DNA of 5,221 bases from NCBI GenBank assembly GCA_018056405.1, contig JAGPFT010000249.1, positions 1-5,221 on the forward strand, read 5' to 3'. The notes below the pieces were generated by a model, which did not search any database, was not told the origin of the DNA, and saw only the letters and a program-made list of their open reading frames with translations. This document shows, piece after piece, positions 1-5,176 of this stretch (positions are counted from its first letter, which is position 1; each line of letters starts with the position of its first letter). The position numbers were made by a program, and so were the translations under genes. The DNA is from Anaerolineae bacterium (GTDB lineage: Bacteria > Chloroflexota > Anaerolineae > Aggregatilineales > Aggregatilineaceae).

Positions 1-1125
1 GTCCAGGGTGATGTCGCGCAGCACCGGCTGGCGCTCGTCATAGGTGAACGAGACATGCGCGAAGGTGATGCGCCCCTGCACGTCGCCAAGCGTGGCCGCG
101 CCGGGCGCGTCCTGCACGTCTGGGGCCGTGTCCAGCAGCTCGAAGACACGCTCGGTTGCGCCGAGCGTCTCCTGGAACTGGGCGGCCATCCCTGCCAGTT
201 CAGCGAACATCTGCCCGATGACGGCGGCGTAGACAAGGAAGGCGACCAATTCGCCGCTGCTCAGCCGCCCGCCCATGACCTCGCGCCCGCCGTACCACAC
301 GATCAGGGCGAGGGTGACCAGGAACAGGAAGTCCACCAGCGGGTTGAGCAGGGCGTGAATGCGCGCCTGACGCAGGGCCGCCCCCAGCACATTCTCCGTC
401 GCCTGGGCGTAGCGGGCCGTCTCGTAGTCCTCGCGGACGAAGCCCTTGACGCTGCGCACGTTCTGGAAGGCTTCGGCGGCGATGCTGGCCGACTCTGCCA
501 CCTGGTCCTGCACGCGCCGTCCGCCGCGCCGCGCCAGCCGGCTGATGATCAGCGACACGACAATGAACACCGGTACGCCGGCGACAATGAACAGCGTCAG
601 CCGCCAGTTGAGCAGCAACATGACCAGCACGCCGCCGGCGATGGTCAGCATATGGCGCATCAGACGCACCAGGTCGGCGGTCAGCAGACGGCGGACGGTG
701 GTCACATCACCGGTCAGACGGCTGACCAAGTTGCCGACGTGTTGCTCACTGTAGAAGCGCAGCGACAGGCTTTGCAGGTAGGCGTAAAGCTGGCGGCGCA
801 GGTCGTTGACCACGCGCTCGCCGGCGACATTCGTGTAGTAGTTGCCCGCCATCGAAGCGACCGCGATCAGCGCGAACAGGACCAGCATCAGCAGGATGCT
901 CGTGTTCAGGCGGGCCATCTCGCCGGAACTGAGCGCCGAGTCCACCACGTGCTGGATGAGCACTGGCAGCGCCAGGAATACGCCGCTGGCGATCATGCGC
1001 GCCAACAGCGCAATGCCCAACAGCTTCTTGTACGGGCGCACATACCCGACCAAGCGCCGCCACTGCGCGCGGGCGATGGGCGGGCGGGGTATGCGTTGCT
1101 CGGTGAGTCGTGAGTCAAGAGTCAT
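1..1125 (-). CDS. ABC exporter, fused membrane and ATPase domains (C-terminus beyond window)
   Basis: Reading the minus strand from ATG at 1125-1123 gives 375 uninterrupted codons that run off the left edge. Residues 17-34 (AQWRRLVGYVRPYKKL region) are the usual N-terminal entry to an ABC exporter membrane domain. Hydrophobic helices follow at about 36-58, 76-95, 157-174, 176-195, 260-278 and 291-312. Family landmarks are FYSEQHVGNLVSRLTGD (124-140), the NWRLTL turn (173-178) and the intracellular EAFQNVRSVKGF segment (218-229). ERVFELLD (325-332) is the linker into the ATPase domain, and FAHVSFTYDERQPVLRDITL (355-374) is the first ATPase strand pair. Walker A should lie just past the edge. 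By family (MsbA/LmrA/BmrA-type half-transporters, roughly 580-620 residues) it would work as a homodimer or heterodimer exporting lipid or drug-like substrates; the substrate cannot be read. No clear Shine-Dalgarno precedes the start. The start is chosen because no other ATG, GTG or TTG occurs between the upstream in-frame TGA (1293-1291) and residue 25. Confidence 0.93.
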   Translation of the reverse strand, partial: MTLDSRLTEQRIPRPPIARAQWRRLVGYVRPYKKLLGIALLARMIASGVFLALPVLIQHVVDSALSSGEMARLNTSILLMLVLFALIAVASMAGNYYTNVAGERVVNDLRRQLYAYLQSLSLRFYSEQHVGNLVSRLTGDVTTVRRLLTADLVRLMRHMLTIAGGVLVMLLLNWRLTLFIVAGVPVFIVVSLIISRLARRGGRRVQDQVAESASIAAEAFQNVRSVKGFVREDYETARYAQATENVLGAALRQARIHALLNPLVDFLFLVTLALIVWYGGREVMGGRLSSGELVAFLVYAAVIGQMFAELAGMAAQFQETLGATERVFELLDTAPDVQDAPGAATLGDVQGRITFAHVSFTYDERQPVLRDITLD

Positions 1126-1137
1126 GAGTCGTGAGTC
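1103..1137. repeat. Five tandem 7-bp repeats (NNGAGTC) across an ABC exporter start codon
   Basis: Five contiguous heptamers, gtgagtc, gtgagtc, aagagtc, atgagtc, gtgagtc, sit at exact 7-bp pitch. The start codon of the minus-strand ABC exporter (1125-1123) lies inside units 3-4, so its first seven or eight residues and the bases just upstream are repeat-derived. The pitch is not a multiple of three. Confidence 0.85.
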
Positions 1138-1169
1138 GGCAGGGGTGCTGCTCTGCTGCGCCCCGATCG

Positions 1170-1200
1170 GACTTCCGAAGTCTGCCAGACTCCGGGAGTC
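1170..1200. repeat. Paired 13-bp near-palindromes, copy 1
   Basis: Two 13-bp units, GACTTCCGAAGTC (1170-1182) and GACTCCGGGAGTC (1188-1200), are separated by 5 nt. Each unit is close to self-complementary, and the two can also pair with each other imperfectly. The same architecture, two 13-mers with a 5-nt spacer, recurs at 2881-2911, so this is a small dispersed repeat family rather than a chance hairpin. Confidence 0.75.
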
Positions 1201-1246
1201 TTGCGTCGCCCTCCCAGTGTGCCCCTGTTCTACTGGTAACGCAAGA
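1199..1246. repeat. Stem-loop with an 8-bp outer and 5-bp inner stem
   Basis: TCTTGCGT (1199-1206) pairs exactly with ACGCAAGA (1239-1246). Inside it CCAGT (1214-1218) pairs with ACTGG (1232-1236). It overlaps the end of the paired 13-mers and leads into the left 12-bp direct repeat at 1245. The GGTAACGCA at its right side resembles the right inner arm of the second long palindrome (3121-3129), so it may be a remnant of that element type. Function unknown. Confidence 0.5.
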
Positions 1247-1452
1247 TGTCGGAGACAGTGAGTGTATGCAAAACCTGTCAGGCAGTGTAGTCACACTGTT
1301 AGCCTCACCCCTGCTCGGCGCTGATGCGCCTCGCCGCCCCCTCTCCACGTCGTGGAGAGGGGGCAAGCCGAGCGCAGCGAGGCCGGGGGTGAGGCTACTG
1401 CCAGCCTCGCACGTGGCGCTGACAACCTTTGCACACACCCGATGTCGGAGAC
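1245..1452. mobile_element. MITE-like palindromic element flanked by 12-bp direct repeats
   Basis: GATGTCGGAGAC occurs exactly at 1245-1256 and again at 1441-1452. Between them lies a long imperfect palindrome. Its outer arms, 1262-1281 and 1419-1438, agree at 16 of 20 positions with consensus GTGTRTGCAAA...TGTCAG. Its core arms are at 1301-1311/1386-1396 and 1336-1349/1351-1364. The interior between the repeats is about 184 bp and has no credible coding frame. Terminal inverted repeats plus flanking direct repeats are what a non-autonomous insertion (MITE) leaves. The 5-nt and 2-nt gaps between the direct repeats and the inverted arms are untidy, so a composite of older repeats remains possible. 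No transposase is present in the window. Confidence 0.55.
1301..1396. repeat. Core long inverted repeat, family copy 1
   Basis: AGCCTCACCCC (1301-1311) pairs perfectly with GGGGTGAGGCT (1386-1396). GCCCCCTCTCCACG (1336-1349) pairs perfectly with CGTGGAGAGGGGGC (1351-1364), leaving almost no loop. Between them the arms pair partly. Block 1316-1346 is 29/31 identical to 2933-2963 in the second intergenic region, which defines a dispersed family. Lying between divergent genes, it is not needed as a terminator here. Confidence 0.85.
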
Positions 1453-1491
1453 GGTCTTGGGCGCGCCATAGCCAATCCGCGCCGGGAGCGG

Positions 1492-1497
1492 TACAAT
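1492..1497 (+). promoter_or_regulatory. Possible -10 box for sat
   Basis: TACAAT lies 54 nt upstream of the sat ATG and matches the bacterial -10 consensus at five of six positions. No convincing -35 hexamer is found 16-18 nt further upstream, so this is weak. It falls just downstream of the right 12-bp direct repeat, so the palindromic element would sit immediately upstream of the sat promoter. Confidence 0.25.
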
Positions 1498-1551
1498 GCG
1501 CCGCTGGAAGGCGCGCTATGCTTGCGCGACGATCTCATGAGGGGCCTGGAG

Positions 1552-2763
1552 ATGACTGGACACAGCAACTCGTTCCGACTGATTCCCCCGCACGGCGGCG
1601 TGCTGGTTAACCGGCTGCTGGATGGCGCGCTGCGCGATGTAATGCGCGAGCGCGCCCAGAGCATGACGCGCGTGCCGCTCAGCCCGCTCAACACCGCCGA
1701 CATCGAGTGCATCGCTACCGGCGTCTACAGCCCGCTGACCGGCTTTATGGGCCAGGCGGACTACCGGGCGGTCGTCTATGACATGCACCTGGACAACGGC
1801 CTGCCCTGGACGGTGCCGGTGACGCTGGCCGTCCGAGAAGACCTGGCCGGGCGTATCGCCATTGGCGAGACGGTGGCCCTGGCCGAGCCAGACCCCGACG
1901 CCCCCGGCGGCGAACGGCTGCTTGGCGTGCTGGCAGTCAGCGAGAAGTTCCGCTATGACAAGGCGGTGGAGGCGCAGCAGGTCTACCGCACCACTGAGAA
2001 CGCGCACCCCGGCGTGGCGCGCCTCTACGAGCAGGGTGACGTGTGCCTGGCCGGGGACATCTGGCTCTTCGACCGTCCCAAAGAGGTGGTGACTACTTTC
2101 GGCGACATCCGCCTGACGCCCGCCGAGACGCGCCGCCTCTTCGCCGAGCGCGGCTGGCGGCGCGTGGTCGCCTTCCAGACGCGCAACCCCATTCACCGCG
2201 CCCACGAGTACCTGCAAAAGGTGGCGCTGGAAGTGGTGGACGGGCTGATGCTGCACCCGCTGGTCGGCGAGACGAAGGCCGACGACGTGCCCGCCGACGT
2301 GCGCATCGCCAGTTATCAGGCCATCCTCAGCACGTACTACCCGCTCGACCGCGTGCTGCTCAACGTCTTTCCGGCGGCAATGCGCTATGCCGGCCCGCGC
2401 GAGGCGATCTTCCACGCCATCGCCCGCAAGAACTACGGCTGCTCGCACTTCATCGTCGGGCGCGATCACGCCGGCGTGGGCAAGTACTACGGCTCCTACG
2501 ACGCGCACCTGATCTTTGACGAGTTCGACCCGGCGGCGCTGGGCATCACGCCGCTGTTTTTCGAGCACGCCTTCTACTGCCGCCAGTGCGAAACCGTCGT
2601 CACGGCCAAGACCTGCCCGCACGGGCGCGAGTCGTGGATTTTCCTCAGCGGGACGCAGGTGCGCGAGATGCTGGCGCGCGGCGAGATGCTGCCCGTCGAG
2701 TTCACCCGGCCAGAGGTGAGCCGGGTGCTCATGGAAGGCATGAAGCGCATCAACGGGCGGTGA
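1552..2763 (+). CDS. sat: Sulfate adenylyltransferase (ATP sulfurylase)
   Basis: The 403-residue product matches the bacterial/archaeal-type monofunctional ATP sulfurylase in length and motifs. The enzyme makes adenosine 5'-phosphosulfate (APS) and pyrophosphate from ATP and sulfate in the cytoplasm, or runs in reverse in sulfur oxidisers. IPPHGGVLVNRLL (11-23) opens the N-terminal PUA-like domain, with LSPLTGFM-type residues near 60-66. The catalytic domain carries QTRNPIHRAHE (209-219), the nucleotide-binding HxxH-type motif, and GRDHAGVG (303-310). C343, C346, C355 and H357 form the zinc-site pattern known in this branch. LSGTQVREML (365-374) and EFTRPEV (383-389) close the domain, and no APS kinase domain follows. 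ATG 1552 is chosen because GAGGGG (1539-1544) sits 7 nt upstream and homology begins there; upstream in-frame starts at 1429 (TTG) and 1537 lie in repeat or lack a site. No other sulfur gene is adjacent, so assimilatory versus dissimilatory use cannot be decided. Confidence 0.96.
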   Translation: MTGHSNSFRLIPPHGGVLVNRLLDGALRDVMRERAQSMTRVPLSPLNTADIECIATGVYSPLTGFMGQADYRAVVYDMHLDNGLPWTVPVTLAVREDLAGRIAIGETVALAEPDPDAPGGERLLGVLAVSEKFRYDKAVEAQQVYRTTENAHPGVARLYEQGDVCLAGDIWLFDRPKEVVTTFGDIRLTPAETRRLFAERGWRRVVAFQTRNPIHRAHEYLQKVALEVVDGLMLHPLVGETKADDVPADVRIASYQAILSTYYPLDRVLLNVFPAAMRYAGPREAIFHAIARKNYGCSHFIVGRDHAGVGKYYGSYDAHLIFDEFDPAALGITPLFFEHAFYCRQCETVVTAKTCPHGRESWIFLSGTQVREMLARGEMLPVEFTRPEVSRVLMEGMKRINGR

Positions 2764-2765
2764 GG

Positions 2766-2810
2766 GGAATTGGGATTGCGAATTGCGGATTGCGAATTGC
2801 GAATTGCGGG
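2766..2810. repeat. Short tandem repeats of (A)ATTGCG(G)
   Basis: Starting 3 nt after the sat stop codon, about five units of ATTGCG with one or two extra bases (attgcg, aattgcgg, attgcg, aattgcg, aattgcgg) follow each other. The pitch is 6-8 bp and irregular, so the units are degenerate. There is no coding potential and no hairpin that would make it a terminator. Tracts like this occur between genes in several high-GC bacteria; no function is established. Confidence 0.75.
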
Positions 2811-2878
2811 CGGGAGCATGGGGCGCGTCAACGGGCACTAGGGTGGCATATTCAGTACATGCGGGGCAGGGCCGTAAT

Positions 2879-2913
2879 CAGACTTCCGAGGTCTCGAAGA
2901 CTTCGGAAGTCTG
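2879..2913. repeat. Paired 13-bp near-palindromes, copy 2; strong hairpin downstream of sat
   Basis: CAGACTTCCGA (2879-2889) pairs perfectly with TCGGAAGTCTG (2903-2913). The stem continues through a G-T wobble and GTCT/AGAC to a 3-nt CGA loop, about 16 bp in all. In repeat terms it is GACTTCCGAGGTC (2881-2893) and GACTTCGGAAGTC (2899-2911) with a 5-nt spacer, the same layout as 1170-1200. It lies 116 nt past the sat stop and is followed by TTCTTGCTCT, a poor U-tract, so it could help end sat transcription but is not a textbook terminator. Confidence 0.75.
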
Positions 2914-2920
2914 TTCTTGC

Positions 2921-3182
2921 TCTACCCCCGCCCGGCGCTGGCGCGCCTCGCCGCCCCCTCTCCGTTGTGGAGCTATACATTACCCACATCTTTGGCCGTG
3001 CCTGTTCCCCCCCATCCCCGACCCTTCCCCCACAAGGAGGGAAGGGAGAAAAGCTGCGGGCCTGCTCCCCTTCCCCCGCGCTGCGCGGGGGAAGGGGTTA
3101 GAGGATGGGGGGCATTTGTGGGTAACGCATAGCCGCTGCGGAGAGGGGGCCGTTGAGCGAAGCGAAACGAGGGGTGAGGTTA
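2921..3182. repeat. Long imperfect inverted repeat with nested hairpins, family copy 2
   Basis: Arms at about 2921-3017 and 3101-3182 pair in blocks: GCCCCCTCTCCG (2953-2964) with 3139-3150; GCTATACATTACCCACA (2972-2988) with 3117-3133 at 15 of 17; CCCCCCATCC (3008-3017) with 3103-3112. Within the apex are two further hairpins. The left arm is 29/31 identical over 2933-2963 to copy 1, but here about 174 bp of extra palindrome lies at the apex. The element fills the gap between convergent genes and could act as a two-way transcription barrier. Its right end (GGGGTGAGGTTA) contains the TAA stop of the minus-strand gene. No protein is credibly encoded. Confidence 0.85.
3022..3097. repeat. Two apical hairpins inside the long inverted repeat
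   Basis: CCCTTCCC (3022-3029) pairs with GGGAAGGG (3039-3046). CCCCTTCCCCCGCG (3067-3080) pairs perfectly with CGCGGGGGAAGGGG (3084-3097), a 14-bp stem with a 3-nt CTG loop. The two stems share the CCCTTCCCC motif, as if one was copied from the other. An RNA read from either strand would fold into a multi-branched structure. Confidence 0.8.
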
Positions 3183-4781
3183 CCCGTACACCCCCGCCTC
3201 GACGTAGTACCACACCCCGTCGCGCAGCGCGTAGAACCAGACCATCGTCTCGTTGCCGCTGATGTTGAACATAGACGGCTCGCAGCACAGGTAGTGCGCC
3301 ACTTCGTCGTAGCGGTACGGCTCGACAATCTGCCCGGCGTAGTGGAGACCAATTTTGCCGTCGCGCTTGAAGAAGAAGAACGGCTGCCCGGCGATCAAGC
3401 GCCAGCCAAAAATCTCGTCGAAGCCAAGCTGCTGGTTGAGGATCATGCCGTCAATGATCACCCGGCCTTCGACTTCCAGCACCCAGTGCTGCCCCCACGC
3501 CCAGAGCGCCTTGACCGGCGGCTCGACGAAGGGGCCGGTCGGCGTCACCGTGTAGACGATCTCCCCGTTGCGCGTGACATGGAACTGCGGCCCGTCCCAG
3601 TCCGCCACCACCTCGTAGAGGTCGTTGCCCACGAACACCGGCGCGATGTACGCGAAGTCCTCGGTGTTCACCTGCCCCACTGTATCCGGCACGACGACCA
3701 GCAACGGCTGACTCATCGAGTCCAGCAGCAGACGGAAGTCAGTGCGGTCGCTGTTGACGGCGATAGGCCAGACGTGGGTGATGTCGGAGAGCAGGACGCT
3801 GCCCAGGTGTAGCAGCCGGTAGGAAGGCCCAGCCGGCAGGATTTCATCGAACGGGCGCAGCGAGTACCCCCACTGACCGATGATCTCGTTGGCATAGGCG
3901 ACCTGGGCCATCAGGTCTGGCTCGCGCCAGGCACGGCGCACGTCGAGGATGGCCGGCGTCACTCGGTCGCGGAACTCGAAGTGATCCGGCTGATCTTCCA
4001 GCGCCGAGACAAGCGGGTATTCCTCGACGATCAGGCCGGAGGAGCCGGTGCCCTCCCCGCCGCCGGTCTCGCCTTCGCCGCCAGCAGTCCCGCCGCCGCC
4101 CGCCTGCGACGGCGTGCCCACGATGCTGATGGACTTGACCGCGCCGCTGAAGTCCCACCCGCTGCCACCGACGATCACATCCACCAGGCGGGCGGGCCGG
4201 GGTAGGGCAAAGCCGCGCGGGTCCGTCCATTTGGCGGGCAGCAGCAGGTCTATGGCTTGCGTCGTCCACTGGCCGAGGGGCACCAGCGTGTAGTTGCGCA
4301 GGGCGGTGCTGCCATCGTGGTTCGCCAGGAAGCCACCGCTCCAACTGAAGGGCTGGCCATCCATGCCGGTGAAGTTCAGCGTCACCTGGATGGGGTATTC
4401 GCCGTTGCCGTTGTTGCGGTCGCTCCACCAGCCGCTGTTGGGCAGGCTGTGATGAATCACGCGCAGTTCCAGAGTCAGCCACAGGCTCCCGTACTGGCTC
4501 ACGTCAGCGTCCACGCGCTGCTGCGCCGCCAGGGCGCTGCCGCTCGCGCCGCTGCCGGTGCGCTCCCACATCAGCATATTGCGCTCCGGGCCGGAGTCAT
4601 CGCCCACTATGTCAATCCAACAGTTGCCGCACGTGCTGGCGATGCTGAACGTCCAGCCCGCCCCGCCTTCGGCGAAATTGCCATTGACTACCAGCTCGTC
4701 GCCGGCTTGCGCCGAGGCGCTTCCCGCGCCCCACAGACCGGCCACGAGCACGACCAGCAGCAACGCCCCTAAGTGTTTCAT
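3180..4781 (-). CDS. Secreted protein: carbohydrate-binding-like domain, Gly-rich linker, WG-like repeats
   Basis: The start is ATG 4781, with GAGGAG (4796-4791) 9 nt upstream; it gives 533 residues beginning with a clear signal peptide (about 1-25, hydrophobic LGALLLVVLVAGLWGAG, Ala-rich cleavage region SASAQA). No lipobox cysteine is seen. Residues 28-221 look like a beta-sandwich of the CBM4/9 or galactose-binding-like type: LVVNGNFAEGGAGWTF at the entry, many aromatics, and C51/C54 close enough for a disulfide. Residues 224-249 are a Gly/Glu/Thr-rich linker. Residues 250-533 are not recognised as one family, but 436-457 and 473-494 share a G[RK][VI]...G.I...[FY]DE[IV] pattern at a 36-37 residue pitch, like degenerate WG repeats; further fragments lie at 393-412 and 518-531, and C499-C500 are adjacent. 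Probably exported and binding a glycan or surface polymer. No catalytic motif is seen, so no enzyme activity is assigned. Confidence 0.85.
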   Translation of the reverse strand: MKHLGALLLVVLVAGLWGAGSASAQAGDELVVNGNFAEGGAGWTFSIASTCGNCWIDIVGDDSGPERNMLMWERTGSGASGSALAAQQRVDADVSQYGSLWLTLELRVIHHSLPNSGWWSDRNNGNGEYPIQVTLNFTGMDGQPFSWSGGFLANHDGSTALRNYTLVPLGQWTTQAIDLLLPAKWTDPRGFALPRPARLVDVIVGGSGWDFSGAVKSISIVGTPSQAGGGGTAGGEGETGGGEGTGSSGLIVEEYPLVSALEDQPDHFEFRDRVTPAILDVRRAWREPDLMAQVAYANEIIGQWGYSLRPFDEILPAGPSYRLLHLGSVLLSDITHVWPIAVNSDRTDFRLLLDSMSQPLLVVVPDTVGQVNTEDFAYIAPVFVGNDLYEVVADWDGPQFHVTRNGEIVYTVTPTGPFVEPPVKALWAWGQHWVLEVEGRVIIDGMILNQQLGFDEIFGWRLIAGQPFFFFKRDGKIGLHYAGQIVEPYRYDEVAHYLCCEPSMFNISGNETMVWFYALRDGVWYYVEAGVYG

Positions 4782-4817
4782 GAGTCCGCTCTCCTCAAAA
4801 GTATCGCTATGACATGC

Positions 4818-4834
4818 ATTGTACTTGTATTGTA
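4818..4834 (-). promoter_or_regulatory. Two possible -10 boxes for the secreted-protein gene
   Basis: On the minus strand TACAAT occurs twice, at 4834-4829 and 4823-4818, 11 bp apart, in an AT-richer stretch 37-53 nt upstream of the start at 4781. Each matches the -10 consensus at five of six positions. Neither has a good -35 box. If used, they would make the secreted protein independent of the upstream small gene. Confidence 0.3.
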
Positions 4835-4877
4835 GTCCCATTTGGGGGGCGCTGTGTGCCCGATTTCACACAGAATT

Positions 4878-4905
4878 CGGGACGCTTCTGCGCAGAAGCG
4901 TCCCG
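4878..4905. promoter_or_regulatory. 28-bp perfect palindrome between the two minus-strand genes
   Basis: CGGGACGCTTCTGC followed directly by its exact reverse complement gives 28 self-complementary bases with no spacer. It lies 34 nt past the stop of the 63-residue gene and 43 nt before the candidate -10 of the secreted-protein gene. As RNA it would form an 11-bp GC-rich stem, but the minus-strand bases after it (AATTCTGTGTG) lack a U-run, so intrinsic termination is uncertain. As DNA its symmetry would suit a dimeric regulator or an invertible or recombining site. Terminator and operator readings are both open. Confidence 0.6.
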
Positions 4906-4939
4906 TCCCATGCACGCCGGATGAGGACGACGCCCCCGA

Positions 4940-5131
4940 TCAGGGCGCAGGCTTGCGGACGAAGGCGAGGTATGCTCCGACCAGGGCCACGATCACACCG
5001 ACGACCAGCACGATGATCTGGCTGGTTGCCAGGTAGATGTCGTAGCCCCGGATCGGGTCAATCAGGATGGCCCCCAGGGCGAGGACAATCCCCACGATGA
5101 GCAGCACATATGCGATCTGTTTCTGGGTCAT
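4940..5131 (-). CDS. Small two-helix membrane protein, function unknown
   Basis: The 63-residue product starts at ATG 5131, with GAGGAG (5143-5138) 6 nt upstream, a good ribosome site. Two hydrophobic helices span residues 7-25 and 38-58. They are joined by a short charged loop (DPIRGYDIYLATSQ), and the tail FVRKPAP is basic. By the positive-inside rule the C-terminus is likely cytoplasmic, which for two helices puts both ends inside and the loop outside. The length, clean start and own promoter argue for a real gene. I do not recognise the family. Possible roles, such as a subunit or regulator of a membrane complex, are not supported by anything visible. The next gene on this strand, the secreted protein, starts 158 nt beyond its stop. 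Confidence 0.75.
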   Translation of the reverse strand: MTQKQIAYVLLIVGIVLALGAILIDPIRGYDIYLATSQIIVLVVGVIVALVGAYLAFVRKPAP

Positions 5132-5167
5132 AATAGGCTCCTCAATCAGACAGTGAACGCTGGTTCC

Positions 5168-5176
5168 ATCATAGCA
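5168..5176 (-). promoter_or_regulatory. Extended -10 promoter for the small membrane protein
   Basis: On the minus strand TGCTATGAT (5176-5168) fits the extended -10 form TGnTATAAT with one mismatch. It implies a transcription start near 5161 and a leader of about 30 nt. No good -35 is seen, which is usual for extended -10 promoters. Nothing else is supported between 5132 and the right edge. Confidence 0.5.

Noticed and set aside
55..1113. 352-codon plus-strand frame
   Set aside because: It is antisense to a clear ABC exporter with continuous family motifs. The His/Gln/Arg-rich translation is typical of a shadow frame in high-GC DNA.
1429..1551. N-terminal extension of sat from TTG 1429 or ATG 1537
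   Set aside because: The extension lies partly in the palindromic element and direct repeat and has no family similarity. ATG 1552 has a properly spaced Shine-Dalgarno.
1126..1551. Riboswitch or tRNA in the sat leader
   Set aside because: The strong pairing is explained by symmetric repeats. No T-loop, anticodon arm or SAM-riboswitch core could be found by eye.
1103..2810. CRISPR array from the two short tandem tracts
   Set aside because: Units are 6-8 bp, directly abutting, with no spacers, and no cas gene is nearby.
1516..2838. 440-codon minus-strand frame opposite sat
   Set aside because: It mirrors the sat frame through codon bias. The translation has no recognisable domain and it runs into the ATTGCG tandem tract.
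2586..3132. Plus-strand frames through the sat end and the repeats
   Set aside because: They translate palindromic repeat into Pro/Arg-rich sequence with no start signal and no conserved feature.
4782..4841. 20-residue longer secreted protein from ATG 4841
   Set aside because: It would put a polar stretch before the signal peptide and translate through the Shine-Dalgarno of the 4781 start.
4863..4873. ATTTCACACAG resembles the lacZ leader of cloning vectors, with an EcoRI site close by
   Set aside because: The match ends after 11 bases and the surrounding sequence is unlike any vector I know; chance similarity is enough.
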